DNA of 64,000 nucleotides from Siphonodentalium dalli (GCA_032622095.1 CP136061.1:64111127-64175126); one strand, 5' to 3'; counted from the first letter of the stretch, positions 10,477 to 23,600 are shown. A program made the numbers and translations. Notes: generated by a model from the letters alone, not told the origin.

Positions 10477-11771
10477 GTCTCGAGATGTCTAAAGGTGGGT
10501 TTGAAAATGTATTGGTCAGTACCGATCATTTTACCCGCTATGCTCAGGCCATTCCCTGTAAAAATCAAACCACTCCTACTACTGCTAAAGCACTATATGA
10601 AAAATTTATTTGTTTTTACAGCTTTCCCGAAAGATTACATAGTGACCAAGGAAGGAACTTTGAGAGTAAGCTGATAAAGGAATTGTGCAAGCTAGCTGGG
10701 ATGAAAAAGAGCAGGACCACCCCATACCATCCAATGGGAAATGGATCCGTTGAAAGATTCAACCAGACTCTAATTAAAATGCTGGGAACATTAGAAGAGG
10801 AACAGAAGGCAGATTGGAAGAATTATGTTGGTCATATGGTGCAGGCATACAATGCAACAAAGAGTGAGGCAACTGGATACTCTCCACATTTCTTGATGTT
10901 TGGTTGGCATCCAAGAATTTCAATTGATGCGCTTTTTAGTATTGACAGAGAAGAAGCTGGACACAGCCGAGAGGATTATGTGAAGAAACTGAAGAAACGA
11001 ATGGCGTTTGCATACAATACAGCATTTAGTCGTGTTGATGCAAGGAATGAGAAGGTGAAGGAAAGATATGACAGGAAGATCAGAGTCCAGGATGCAAAAT
11101 TGGAAGTGGGTGATCGTGTTCTAGTTCGGAGAGTTGGTATAAAGGGAAAGCACAAGCTAGCCGATAGATGGGAAAATGAGCCATACCAGATTGTTCAGAT
11201 TCCAATGAAAGATATTCCTGTCTATCAGGTGGAGCCAGAATCAAAGAACGGTGTTTCAAGAATGCTTCATCGTAATATGTTACTTCCATTCAACTTCATA
11301 TCTGATGAGATGGTTGATGAGACAAAAAGGTCCAGTTCTAAGAAGATAGTTGATGATAATTCAGAGTATAGATTAGATGATGGTTCAGATTCTGATTCTG
11401 AGGATGATTCTGGTGTGGACTATATGCACTCTCATGTGAAGCGAGCGAACAGGAATGTTCACTTCAATGATCCAGATTCACTTAATGAGTCTACGGAGGT
11501 TAGTTACCGGGATAACTCATATAAAACTTCTTCAGAATTAAATTCTGGGAGCTTAGATCACACTAGAAATAGTTTCACTTCTACCCCTGTATCTTCTACC
11601 TTCCCTCATTCCAGTACTCCAATTAATCCTGGAATAGATTCATCTCCAATTTTCTCATACAACACTCCTGTACCAGAAATTCAGTCCTGGCCTCAGAGGC
11701 AGAGGAGGGCACCAGATAGACTGGGATCTTGGGTTTGTTGTCAAGTTGCAGACACAATGGTATATGTCTAA
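10440..11771 (+). pseudogene. pol: Gypsy integrase catalytic core and C-terminal domain
   Basis: DDE integrase core. The first Asp is in LFDFLSLE (codon at 10467), the second in LHSDQGRNF (10644), and the Glu in GNGSVERFNQ (10752), giving the canonical D-x35-E spacing. The downstream segment VGDRVLVRR to PYQIVQI and the LHRNMLLPF motif form the GPY/F-type C-terminal domain. An acidic, Ser-rich tail of about 150 residues follows. The open frame extends upstream to 10362, but residues before about 10440 are the wrong frame for the zinc domain. Integrase inserts the cDNA copy. No chromodomain was recognised. Confidence 0.9.
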
Positions 11772-12691
11772 TACCAACTTGTCATCCACATAATTTACCG
11801 TATTCATGTGTGTTCATTGCTATTATTATTTCAATATATGTGTAGATTGTAACCACATGCTTATCTGTATGAAGGAGGGCCTGGTTGGAATTTCAGCTGA
11901 AGATCCAGTAGTGGTCAAAACCTACTGAGGTACCAGTTCATGAGAAATGTCCTTTGTTAATTCAGGTATCTCATGGGATAGTATTGTGCTACTTTCTCAT
12001 ATTTTAATCACATTGTGTATTTCTTATTATGTAGGTACTGGTTATACATACTGTCTCATTCTGGTCAAAGGCCTATCATGATTATTTCAGCTGAAGACCC
12101 AGTGACGTGTCCAAAACCGACTGATGTTCCAGCTCTGTAAGGAATGATCATTTCCAGGTTCAACTTTGGAGATAGTGTTGTATATACCATTCCAACATTC
12201 TACAATATTCATTCATTTAATATGTATTTGATTTAGCGGTGAATCAATTTAGTTGTAGCAGATCTTTGCAGAGACTGAACCTATTGCAGTCATTACCTGT
12301 AGGTTTTATTTCAGCCTCTCATTGCTAAACTCTAACCTGTACTACATATTCATTTACATGTAATCATTCATTTCAGATACATTCCATATCTGATACCAGA
12401 CAATGCAGTTATACTCAGTGATGTGCTTTCACTGTTTTGCCATTTTACAATTTCAGCAACAACCTGTATACACGTTGCTACTGTTGCAGCTACCCTGTTG
12501 CAGATTTGGACATGTAGCTTTTATCAGCTCATCAGCATTTTATCGTGGCTTTATTTCAGCATTTAAGATGGTAATGGTGATATTGTCAGTGACAATGCCT
12601 ATTCAACTGTAGATTTCACTTTTGCCGAAGGGTTATTTATTTACCATTTTCAGTGAATGTCAGGAGCCATTCTTCACCTGGAGGGGGTGAA
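11772..12691 (+). other. 3' untranslated region and polypurine tract of Gypsy element
   Basis: No envelope frame. A diverged repeat of about 175 bp is seen around 11885-11990 and 12080-12170, both with 'cagctgaaga.ccagt' and 'aaaac..actga'. The polypurine tract GGAGGGGGTGAA lies at 12680-12691, directly before the 3' LTR, and primes plus-strand synthesis. Confidence 0.75.
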
Positions 12692-13143
12692 TGTTATAGG
12701 TGCCGTTTTTATCTGTTTTAGTAAACTGCTACTTTTATGTATCATGATAGTTGCGCGCGTCCTGCATTGTTATTTCAGCATGTTATGGGTTAACTGAAAT
12801 GTGTGTCAGTGTGTATGCGCGTGAGAGTGAGCATGAATGATTGTGTCACCTGCACACTGATTAGCACTCACCTGTTACTGGCGGGAAAATTAGCGCAGTC
12901 CGGGGGGTCATTCAGTAATTAGCTTTTGAAATAGACAGACGCACAATATTTATTTACCCGTTTGAGATTCTATGGTTAAATGAAATGCGAATTTCATTTT
13001 TAAGGATTATCTTTTATATGTGGTTTATTATATTGGCTGTGCTGTGATAATTATGTTGAAGTTTATACTTTTAAAAATACACTTTATTGACCCAATTACT
13101 TTGTTGTTGGACTCTACGAAATCTTAGATCCAGCGGTATAACA
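12692..13143 (+). repeat. 3' LTR of Gypsy element
   Basis: 452 bp, ending TATAACA, the exact inverse of its TGTTATA start. About 99% identical to the 5' LTR by eye. Followed by TTTG, the target duplication. Confidence 0.95.
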
Positions 13144-13227
13144 TTTGCATGCAATATTGGTGTTTAACTTCAAGATAGTATATATCGTTGAAACTATATA
13201 ATCCATAAAATTGATATGAACACTCAC

Positions 13228-13294
13228 GCCAAGCAGGTGCTTTAAATGCCCATGTTGTTATTCCAGCTTGGTCCTGATTGTTATAGCTCTCAAT
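13228..13294 (-). CDS. Exon of FN3-containing surface protein gene (end of an FN3 domain)
   Basis: 67-bp minus-strand exon: an AG acceptor just above 13294 and the donor GTGAGT below 13228. It enters in phase 0 and leaves in phase 1, which fits the exon before it (15821-15913, phase 0 out) and after it (2209-2382, phase 1 in). The 22 residues IESYNNQDQAGITTWAFKAP plus AW read as FN3 strands F and G with the usual N-x-x-G and T-x-x-x-F-x-x-P-A endings. The borders and phase agreement are seen directly; domain identity is from pattern. Confidence 0.6.
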
Positions 13295-13539
13295 CTGAAA
13301 ATATGCAGCAATTATTCTTAAAATGAGAGCACCAACAAGAGATTACACCATCGGGATGAAGAAAAAAAACACTCACCCTGGGCTTAAACGCAGGTCAGTA
13401 CTGTAATACCCAGCTCAATTACACCTAGATTAGGTGCACATGTTCAATTAGCATGCCAGTAAAATATAATTTGATAAATTAACATCAATTTATGCAGAAG
13501 GAAATTTAAGAAGTCAATAACAGCACCTCTGGGGTGTGG

Positions 13540-14330
13540 CTAAATACCCAAGTTTGTTTGCCCATAATAATATTATAACATTGCAAAAACATATATATAT
13601 TAGCAGGGTGACCCAACCTTGTCCGGGCTGTTTCCCCTCTGCTTTCATCCATCGAAAGGCGAGATTTGACCTTGAATTGACCATTTTGAAGGTCAAGATC
13701 AGGTCAGGGTAACGATTTGACCCGTCCAAACACTCCCCAGACAAAAGTACCCCTAGGTATCAAATTTCATCGAAATCCGTCCAGCAGTTTTCCCGGCCAT
13801 TGCTAACAAACAAACAAACAGAAGTCCCAAAATATATATTAGATATTCGAGTTTGACCTGTATTTTGGGTAGAGAAATAACAGTAAATAATTAACCCATT
13901 CCAGAGTTATTGGTCAGAAACCAAACTGTTATCAAATCATGTAATTTCTCGGTAAAAAAATGGCCAAAACGCATGAAAAAACTCATTTGACTGAACCCAG
14001 TATTGAGTTTGGCCTATATTCTAAGCTAAGAAACAGACATATTAATTTTGGTTCCAATCAATTAATCCAAACATGAATTATCGGTTTGGAAACCAAAAAT
14101 GTCATCAAATCATGTATTTGTCTAGTCGAAAAAGTGGGGTAACTCACGAACAAATCTTTGGACCAGACTCATAATCGAACTTGGCCTGTGTCTTTGGCTT
14201 ATAGACACACACACACACCAACTTTGATTCCGACTAATAAGCTAAACTAGAATTATCAGTTCGATGAACAGACAGATGGGCAGACAGACTAATATATGCA
14301 AAAAAATTTTTTTTAAATACATACAGTTGA
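13540..14330 (+). repeat. Degraded interspersed repeats with GACAGACAGAT tract
   Basis: 13600-13830 has 'ttcatcgaaatccgtccagc' followed by (CAAA)n, a motif common in invertebrate interspersed repeats. 13850-14290 has diverged units around 'gaccagactcataatcgaac' and 'ggttccaatcaatta', ending in a GACAGACAGATGGGCAGACAGAC run and A/T-rich tract. This resembles a decayed member of the family at 46200-48440. Confidence 0.45.
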
Positions 14331-15820
14331 TGGTAGCCTTAGTATTTTACACATGGTTATAATCGAGATGAACACAACCAAAACATACTCCATATTTTGT
14401 ATCAACAAGCCAGGTGTTGAGCATTTTGGATGATCGTTCGTCCGTGTCAGTTTGACAACACAATCATTACCTTATAGGGCTGCAGGACATTACAAAGTGA
14501 TCAGGTGTTCTTAGCCATGACTATTAGTTTTCAGAATCGACTTAATAATTGACTGTTATAGTCGATGGTTAATCGATTAATTGTTCATATATGCGCCATA
14601 AATTACATCGAGGTAATCATAAATGCGAAATTACGATGACTACTTTACATCCACTCTGAACACATGCAGTTATAAACTGTCAGTGTTCAGTGTTTTAAGG
14701 GGAATGCTCATGCTCTCATTCGTCCCGATGTAGTTATACACATGCTATTACTATTAAATACTACCCAGAATTGCCAATGAGCCTGATGTGTCTACAAACT
14801 GCACACGCCGGGACAGTAACTGTACACAATTGCATCAAGTAAAGCAAATCTTGGTGCGACATCAAAGGCAAAGGAAGCCGCATCAGATTGGAGATGCTGA
14901 TGAGAGAACAGGCTGTCAGGTGCCATGGTAAATTGCACTGCATACACTGTTAACTTAGCTGTTACTTACAGGCATGGCATCGGTGCATAGTCCTGCTTAT
15001 ATATACAACCATAAATGCCCCGCCCTTCGGGCGATTCGTGGACGAAAGTAAATAACCAACGACTACCACACCTGTCGAAGGTTAGTCGATTAATCGAATA
15101 ACTGTGGCAAGCCTATTTAATGGTCTATATAGCAGCCATTGAAGTGAACAATATATTCTCTGACTCAAAACTCTATTTCAAACATAAAATCTGACCTGAA
15201 CAGTACAACATAAAAACCACTATTAATCCCATTGCCATGCTTACAACCCAAGTAGAACACTATTACCCTTCTACACAAATGCCCGTACAGCAGGTTTCGG
15301 CTAACCACTGTCACACACAAAATGGCTAAATACACAGATTATATATATAATGAAATACATGAACAAAACTACGCCTACTTTTTTGTCTGGTCATGTTTTG
15401 TGAATACAAAGTGTGTATAGAATAAACGGGATACCAGCATCTTGTCAACAGACTTTACATTGCTGAAAGACTCATTCATATAAAATTAAGAAAAGAATGA
15501 ATCAATAAGGTGTATTCATTGTTAGTCAAGTTCAGATATGGTATGAATATGAGACAATGTTTTCAATTTTGTGCCAAAAATTAAAACAGCTGGAAACATC
15601 GGAAAGTTGCTTCAGAGTATATACGGTCTATATGCCGGTATTTCATGTATTTATTGACCTATATTGCCCATACGACCACATGACATTTACATTATTTCTT
15701 ATGTTGAAATGAAGCCATGTCTGTTAAAGTTGAGCATGAGCTACCAACATAAGTATATCTATATCAACATATAGTACATTCCTAATGAAAATGAATGATC
15801 CAATGTCCATTTAAACTCAC
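14331..15820. other. Intron sequence with possible hAT-like relic
   Basis: Around 14560-14580 (GGTTAATCGATTAATTG) and 15080-15110 (GGTTAGTCGATTAATCG) are similar TCGATTAAT-rich ends about 540 bp apart, reminiscent of GTCGACTA-rich hAT ends. The motif is itself palindromic, so orientation is unclear. The rest is AT-rich with no recognised exon; the 14761-14943 minus frame has no domain. Confidence 0.3.
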
Positions 15821-15913
15821 CTCAATATTATAATCTATTTCTGGAGCAGAAGCAAACAGCAATTCATACGTTTTAGGATCTTCATTCCAAACTACTTCCT
15901 GGCTAAGTATTTC
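15821..15913 (-). CDS. Exon of FN3-containing surface protein gene (FN3 middle)
   Basis: 93-bp minus-strand exon, phase 0 at both ends. The acceptor is CATTTCAG immediately above 15913 and the donor GTGAGT immediately below 15821. It encodes 31 residues from EILSQEVVWNEDPKTYELL to SAPEIDYNIE. Joined to the next exon it gives ASAPEIDYNIE-IESYNNQDQ, the E-F strands of an FN3 domain. The other two reading frames contain stops. The sequence just upstream of the acceptor is the left end of a satellite transposon (15918 onward), which supplies most of the pyrimidine tract. The preceding exon, needed for the first half of this FN3 domain, was not found. Confidence 0.6.
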
Positions 15914-15917
15914 CTGA

Positions 15918-17210
15918 AATGAAAGTGTCAATGACACTGTAGCTCAACTTGTAGCTCAACGGAGTGATTAGGAATGTGGAAAGTTAAAATTTCTAAGTAA
16001 TACTAGATGTCATCATCAAGAGATATACATAAAGTAAAATCCAAGATGGCGACTGGCGGCAATGTTTAAAAATTTCTATCAATTTAAAAAAAATTTGATA
16101 GCTTCCATCTAGAGGTCAATATGAAGTTTGGTGACAATCAGATGAGGGATGTGGTCAGTTAGTGTGCTAAAGAATTTAGTCATGAAAAGAGTCAAATCCA
16201 AGATGGCTGCTAGTGGCCATGTTTTTTTAACAAAATTCGGACAAATTAGATGATTCCCATCTTGTGATCATCCCGAAGATCCATGTGATGTTTAGTTACA
16301 ATCGGACAATTAGGATTGTCGTATGTAGGGTATACCAAAGAATTAAATTTAGATCATCAAAGAGTAAATTCCAAGATAGCCACTGGTGTGGCCATGTTTC
16401 CCAACGAAATTCGAAGAAAAAAAAAGTGATAGCTCCTATCTAGTGGTCACAAAAAAGATCCATACGAAGTTTTGTGATGATCGGATGAGGGATGTGGTCT
16501 GTAGGGTGTGTCAAAGGATTTAGTCATGCAAAGAGCAAAATCCAAGATGGTTGCTGGTGGCCATGTTTTTCATCAAAATTTTTTCAAATTCGAGAGCTCC
16601 CATCTAGAGGAAATCCTAAACATGCTAGTAAATTTTCAAAGCTGCTTAGCAAATTTCCGATTGTTATTTAATGCAGGCTGCAGGGTGTGCTGAAAGATTC
16701 AAATTTAAAATCCAAGATGGCTGTTGGCTGCCATGTTTTTTAACGAATTACTGGAATGAAAGTGTCAACTTAGGTAAGGGAATAATTTAATGGTTGACAG
16801 TAAATGGAGGAATAGGAAAGGTGCTAATTGAAATGTCTAACCTACATGTAGCTGTGCCAAAGGATTTAGTCATGCAAAGAGTAAAATCCAAGATGGCTGC
16901 TGGCGGCCATGTTTTTTGGCTAAATGACCTCAAAATGACTCGTTCCCATCTACATGTCATTGTTAACATCCATGACAAATTTCATGAAGATCCGACTAAA
17001 GCTACGACCTGCAGCCCGCGCCAAAGGATTTAGTCATGTTAAGCGTAAAATCCAAGATGGCTGCTGGCGGGCATGTTTTTTGGCCGAACAACCCCAAAAT
17101 GACTCGTTCCCATCTACATTTCAATATTAACATCCATGACAAATTTCATGATTATCAGTCGAATAGTACGACCTGTAGCCCGCACCAATCAGGTTTGCGA
17201 AAATTTGAGA
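15918..17210 (+). mobile_element. Satellite-bearing Helitron-like element (copy B, right end missing)
   Basis: Starts AATGAAAGTGTCAATGACAC then TGTAGCTCAACTT, the left end shared with 17648, 35035 and 55805. Seven or so monomers follow. The first four or five (16040-16740) are strongly diverged and belong to a variant class with TTCGGA / GATGAGGGATGTGGTC. Those from 16850 match the main class. The array fades out near 17210 with no CTAA hairpin end, so this copy is truncated. Confidence 0.75.
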
Positions 17211-17647
17211 TTTCAAGACCACGAAACGTCATTTCCTGGCTTCTCAGACATTAATAAGTATCTATTTCAACCTAATTGTATTGAAGATTTTATACTGTAA
17301 TCTTTCATTTCTAGTCCATTTTCAGAGCAATATACAAGGTCACATCCAGAAAATTGTTTCATACAGTACCATTTACAGAATTGGATATCAAACTCATCAT
17401 CCCAAAACACTTTTTGACTTTATTCTTGTGCATAATTCTAATATATTATTAAGTCAATTATTTAAAAAATATAATTTTAGTATCTAATTCTTGTTGAATG
17501 TGTTCAAAATTATGTGAACTTAAGTGCTAACTTATGTATATTGTGACAAAGTCACAAACTGATGAAAATATAAATAAACGAATTGATTAAAAATTAAATC
17601 TAATCAACTTATCAAGAATGTCAGGTTGATGATGATATCATGTATTT
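17211..17647. other. AT-rich spacer, nothing firmly recognised
   Basis: Ends near 17510-17600 with 'tgtgacaaagtcacaaactgatgaaaatataaataaacg', which looks like the 3' tail of a non-LTR retrotransposon, but no coding part is present. Confidence 0.3.
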
Positions 17648-20600
17648 AATGAAAGTGTCAATGACACTGTAGCTCAACTTAGGTAGGGGAATAATTTAAT
17701 GGTTGACAGTAAATGGAGGAATAGGAAAGGTGCTAATTGAAATGTCTAACCTCCGCCAAAGGATTTAGTGATGCAAAGAGTAAAATACAAGATGGCTGCT
17801 GGTGGCCATATTTTTTTGGCCAATTGACCCCAAAAGGACTCGTTCCCATCTACGTATAATTGTTAACATCCATGACAAATTTTATGAAGATCTGACCAAA
17901 GCTACGACCTACAAATTTCATGATGATCAGACGAACAGTACGACCTGTAGACCGCGCCAATGGATTGAATTTTGAAATCCAAGATGGCCGCTGGCAGCCA
18001 TGTTTTTTGGCCGAATGACCCCACAATGATTCGTTCACATCTACATGTCAATGTCAACATTCATGACAAATTTCATAAAGATTAGACCAAAGGTACAACC
18101 TGTAGCCCGTGCCAAAGGATTTAGTCATGCAAAGAGTAAAATCCAAGATGGCTGCTGGCGGCCATGTTTTTTGGCCGAACGACTCCAAAATCACTCTTTC
18201 CCATCTACATGTCAGTGTTGACATCCATCACAAATTTCATAAACTTCCGACCAACACAACGACCTGTAGCCCGCGCCAAAGGATTTAGTCATGCAAAGAG
18301 TAAATTCCAAGATGGCTGCTGGCAGCCATGTTTTTTGGCCGAACGACCCCAAAATCACTCGTTCCCATCTACATGTCATTATTAACATCAATGACAAATT
18401 TCATGATGATCAGACGAACAGTACGACCTGTAGCCCGCGCCAATGGATTGAATCTTGAAATCCAAGATGGCTGCCAGCGGCCATGTTTTTTGGCCGAATG
18501 ACCCCAAAATGACTCGTTCCCATCTACATGTCAATGTCAACATTCATCACAAATCTCATAAAGATCAGACCAAAGGTACAACCTGTAGCCCGCGCCAAAG
18601 GATTTAGTCATGCAAATAGTAAAATCCAAGATGGCTGCTGGCGGCCATGTTTTTTTGGCCGAACGACCCCAAAATCACTCGTTCCCATCTACTTGTCATT
18701 GTTAACATCCATGACAAATTTCATGATGTTCCGATCAAAGCTACGACCTGTAGCCAGTGCCAAAGGATTTAGTCATGCAAAGAGTAAAATCCAAGATGGC
18801 GGCTGGCGGCAATGTTTATTGGCCGAACGACCCCAAAATTACTCGTTCCCATCTACATGTCAATATTAACATCCATGACAAATTTCATGATGATCAGACG
18901 AACAGTACGACCTGTAGCCCGCGCCAATGGATTGAATTTTGAAATCTAAGATGGCCGCCAGCGGCCATGTTTTTTGGCCGAATGAGCCCACAATGATTCG
19001 TTCCCATCTACATGTCAATGTCAAGATTCATGACAAATTTCATAAAGATTAGACCAAAGGTACAACCTGTAGCCCGTGCCAAAGGATTTAGTCATGCAAA
19101 GAGTAAAATCCAAGATGGCTGCTGGCAGCCATGTTTTTTGGCCGAACGACCCCAAAATCACTCGTTCCCATCTACATGTCAGTGTTAACATCCATCACAA
19201 ATTTCATAAACTTCCGACCAACACAACGACCTGTAGCCCGCGCCAAAGGATTTAGTCATGCAAAGAGTAAAATCCAAGATGGCTGCTGGCAGCCATGTTT
19301 TTTGGCCGAACGACCCCAAAATCACTCGTTCCCATCTACATGTCATTATTAACATCAACGACAAATTTCATGATGATCAGACGAACAGTACGACCTGTAG
19401 CCCGCGCCAATGGACATGAATCTTGAAATCCAAGATGGCTGCCAGTGGCCATGTTTTTTGGCCGAATGACCCCAAAATGACACGTTCCCATCTACATGTC
19501 AATGTCAACATTCATGACAAATCTCATAAAGATCAGACTAAAGGTACAACCTGTAGCCCGCGCCAAAGGATTTAGTCATGCAAAGAGTAAAATCCAAGAT
19601 GGCTGCTGGCGGCCATGTTTTTCGGCCGAATGACCCCAAAATCACTCGTTCCCATCTACATGTCATTGTTAACATCCATCACAAATTTCATAAACTTCCG
19701 ACCAACACAACGACCTGTAGCCCGCGCCAAAGGATTTAGTCATGCAAAGAGTAAATTCCAAGATGGCTGCTGGCAGCCATGTTTTTTGGCCGAACGACCC
19801 CAAAATCACTCGTTCCCATCTACATGTCATTATTAACATCAATGACAAATTTCATGATGATCAGACGAACAGTACGACCTGTAGCCCGCGCCAATGGATT
19901 GAATCTTGAAATCCAAGATGGCTGCCAGCGGCCATGTTTTTTGGCCGAATGACCCCAAAATGACTCGTTCCCATCTACATGTCAATGTCAACATTCATCA
20001 CAAATCTCATAAAGATCAGACCAAAGGTACAACCTGTAGCCCGCGCCAAAGGATTTAGTCATGCAAATAGTCAAATCCAAGATGGCTGCTGGCGGCCATG
20101 TTTTTTTGGCCGAACGACCCCAAAATCACTCGTTCCCATCTACTTGTCATTGTTAACATCCATGACAAATTTCATGATGTTCCGATCAAAGCTACGACCT
20201 GTAGCCAGTGCCAAAGGATTTAGTCATGCAAAGAGTAAAATCCAAGATGGCGGCTGGCGGCAATGTTTATTGGCCGAACGACCCCAAAATTACTCGTTCC
20301 CATCTACATGTCAATATTAACATCCATGACAAATTTCATGATGATCAGACGAACAGTACGACCTGTAGCCCGCGCCAATGGATTGAATTTTGAAATCTAA
20401 GATGGCCGCCAGCGGCCATGTTTTTTGGCCGAATGAGCCCACAATGATTCGTTCCCATCTACATGTCAATGTCAAGATTCATGACAAATTTCATAAAGAT
20501 TAGACCAAAGGTACAACCTGTAGCCCGTGCCAAAGGATTTAGTCATGCAAAGAGTAAAATCCAAGATGGCTGCTGGCAGCCATGTTTTTTGGCCGAACGA

Positions 20601-23600
20601 CCCCAAAATCACTCGTTCCCATCTACATGTCAGTGTTAACATCCATCACAAATTTCATAAACTTCCGACCAACACAACGACCTGTAGCCCGCGCCAAAGG
20701 ATTTAGTCATGCAAAGAGTAAAATCCAAGATGGCTGCTGGCAGCCATGTTTTTTGGCCGAACGACCCCAAAATCACTCGTTCCCATCTACATGTCATTAT
20801 TAACATCAACGACAAATTTCATGATGATCAGACGAACAGTACGACCTGTAGCCCGCGCCAATGGACATGAATCTTGAAATCCAAGATGGCTGCCAGTGGC
20901 CATGTTTTTTGGCCGAATGACCCCAAAATGACTCGTTCCCATCTACATGTCAATGTCAACATTCATGACAAATCTCATAAAGATCAGACTAAAGGTACAA
21001 CCTGTAGCCCGCGCCAAAGGATTTAGTCATGCAAAGAGTAAATTCCAAGATGGCTGCTGGCAGCCATGTTTTTTGGCCGAACGACCCCAAAATCACTCGT
21101 TCCCATCTACATGTCATTATTAACATCAATGACAAATTTCATGATGATCAGACGAACAGTACGACCTGTAGCCCGCGCCAATGGATTGAATCTTGAAATC
21201 CAAGATGGCTGCCAGCGGCCATGTTTTTTGGCCGAATGACCCCAAAATGACTCGTTCCCATCTACATGTCAATGTCAACATTCATCACATATCTCATAAA
21301 GATCAGACCAAAGGTACAACCTGTAGCCCGCGCCAAAGGATTTAGTCATGCAAATAGTCAAATCCAAGATGGCTGCTGGCGGCCATGTTTTTTTGGCCGA
21401 ACGACCCCAAAATCACTCGTTCCCATCTACTTGTCATTGTTAACATCCATGACAAATTTCATGATGTTCCGATCAAAGCTACGACCTGTAGCCAGTGCCA
21501 AAGGATTTAGTCATGCAAAGAGTAAAATCCAAGATGGCGGCTGGCGGCAATGTTTATTGGCCGAACGACCCCAAAATTACTCGTTCCCATCTACATGTCA
21601 ATATTAACATCCATGACAAATTTCATGATGATCAGACGAACAGTACGACCTGTAGCCCGCGCCAATGGATTGAATTTTGAAATCTAAGATGGCCGCCAGC
21701 GGCCATGTTTTTTGGCCGAATGAGCCCACAATGATTCGTTCCCATCTACATGTCAATGTCAAGATTCATGACAAATTTCATAAAGATTAGACCAAAGGTA
21801 CAACCTGTAGCCCGTGCCAAAGGATTTAGTCATGCAAAGAGTAAAATCCAAGATGGCTGCTGGCAGCCATGTTTTTTGGCCGAACGACCCCAAAATCACT
21901 CGTTCCCATCTACATGTCAGTGTTAACATCCATCACAAATTTCATAAACTTCCGACCAACACAACGACCTGTAGCCCGCGCCAAAGGATTTAGTCATGCA
22001 AAGAGTAAATTCCAAGATGGCTGCTGGCAGCCATGTTTTTTGGCCGAACGACCCCAAAATCACTCGTTCCCATCTACATGTCATTATTAACATCAATGAC
22101 AAATTTCATGATGATCAGACGAACAGTACGACCTGTAGCCCGCGCCAATGGATTGAATCTTGAAATCCAAGATGGCTGCCAGCGGCCATGTTTTTTGGCC
22201 GAATGACCCCAAAATGACTCGTTCCCATCTACATGTCAATGTCAACATTCATCACATATCTCATAAAGATCAGACCAAAGGTACAACCTGTAGCCCGCGC
22301 CAAAGGATTTAGTCATGCAAATAGTCAAATCCAAGATGGCTGCTGGCGGCCATGTTTTTTTGGCCGAACGACCCCAAAATCACTCGTTCCCATCTACTTG
22401 TCATTGTTAACATCCATGACAAATTTCATGATGTTCCGATCAAAGCTACGACCTGTAGCCAGTGCCAAAGGATTTAGTCATGCAAAGAGTAAAATCCAAG
22501 ATGGCGGCTGGCGGCAATGTTTATTGGCCGAACGACCCCAAAATTACTCGTTCCCATCTACATGTCAATATTAACATCCATGACAAATTTCATGATGATC
22601 AGACGAACAGTACGACCTGTAGCCCGCGCCAATGGATTGAATTTTGAAATCTAAGATGGCCGCCAGCGGCCATGTTTTTTGGCCGAATGATCCCACAATG
22701 ATTCGTTCCCATCTACATGTCAATGTCAAGATTCATGACAAATTTCATAAAGATTAGACCAAAGGTACAACCTGTAGCCCGTGCCAAAGGATTTAGTCAT
22801 GCAAAGAGTAAAATCCAAGATGGCTGCTGGCAGCCATGTTTTTTGGCCGAACGACCCCAAAATCACTCGTTCCCATCTACATGTCAGTGTTAACATCCAT
22901 CACAAATTTCATAAACTTCCGACCAACACAACGACCTGTAGCCCGCGCCAAAGGATTTAGTCATGCAAAGAGTAAAATCCAAGATGGCTGCTGGCAGCCA
23001 TGTTTTTTGGCCGAACGACCCCAAAATCACTCGTTCCCATCTACATGTCATTATTAACATCAACGACAAATTTCATGATGATCAGACGAACAGTACGACC
23101 TGTAGCCCGCGCCAATGGACATGAATCTTGAAATCCAAGATGGCTGCCAGTGGCCATGTTTTTTGGCCGAATGACCCCAAAATGACTCGTTCCCATCTAC
23201 ATGTCAATGTCAACATTCATGACAAATCTCATAAAGATCAGACTAAAGGTACAACCTGTAGCCCGCGCCAAAGGATTTAGTCATGCAAAGAGTAAAATCC
23301 AAGATGGCAGCTGGCGGCCATGTTTTTCGGCCGAATGACCCCAAAATCACTCGTTCCCATCTACATGTCATTGTTAACATCCATGACAAATTTCATGATG
23401 TTCCGATCGAAGCTACGACCTGTAGCCCGCGCCAAAGGATTTAGTCATGCAAAGAGTAAAATCCAAGATGGCGGCTGGCGGCCATGTTTATTGGCCGAAC
23501 AACCCCAAAATCACTCGTTCCCATCTACATGTCAATATTAACATCCATGACAAATTTCATGATGATCAGACGAACAGTACGACATGTAGCCCGCGCCAAT

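Larger units (their letters stand above)
4236..13143 (+). mobile_element. Ty3/Gypsy LTR retrotransposon, full length
   Basis: An 8908-bp element with LTRs 4236-4686 and 12692-13143, flanked by the 4-bp duplication TTTG (4232-4235 and 13144-13147). LTR ends are TGTTATA and TATAACA (TATAATA in the left copy). A primer-binding-site-like TGGTGCCCGATATGGGAC follows the left LTR and a polypurine tract GGAGGGGGTGAA precedes the right one. Internal order is Gag, aspartic protease, reverse transcriptase, RNase H and integrase, which is the Gypsy order. No envelope-like frame follows integrase. It lies inside an intron of the minus-strand FN3 gene, in antisense orientation, 84 bp from the exon at 13228. 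Gag and pol are broken by several frame changes. Confidence 0.95.

Noticed and set aside
11772-12691. Envelope gene downstream of Gypsy integrase
   Set aside because: The longest frame is 69 codons and has no signal peptide plus membrane-anchor arrangement; the region is untranslated.
18528-22574. Four near-identical 113-codon open frames (18528, 19979, 21266, 22233) and many 61-73-codon frames in the array
   Set aside because: They are translations of the same satellite monomers. The ~161-bp period is not a multiple of three, so the same DNA is read in different frames in successive monomers, and there is no conserved domain.
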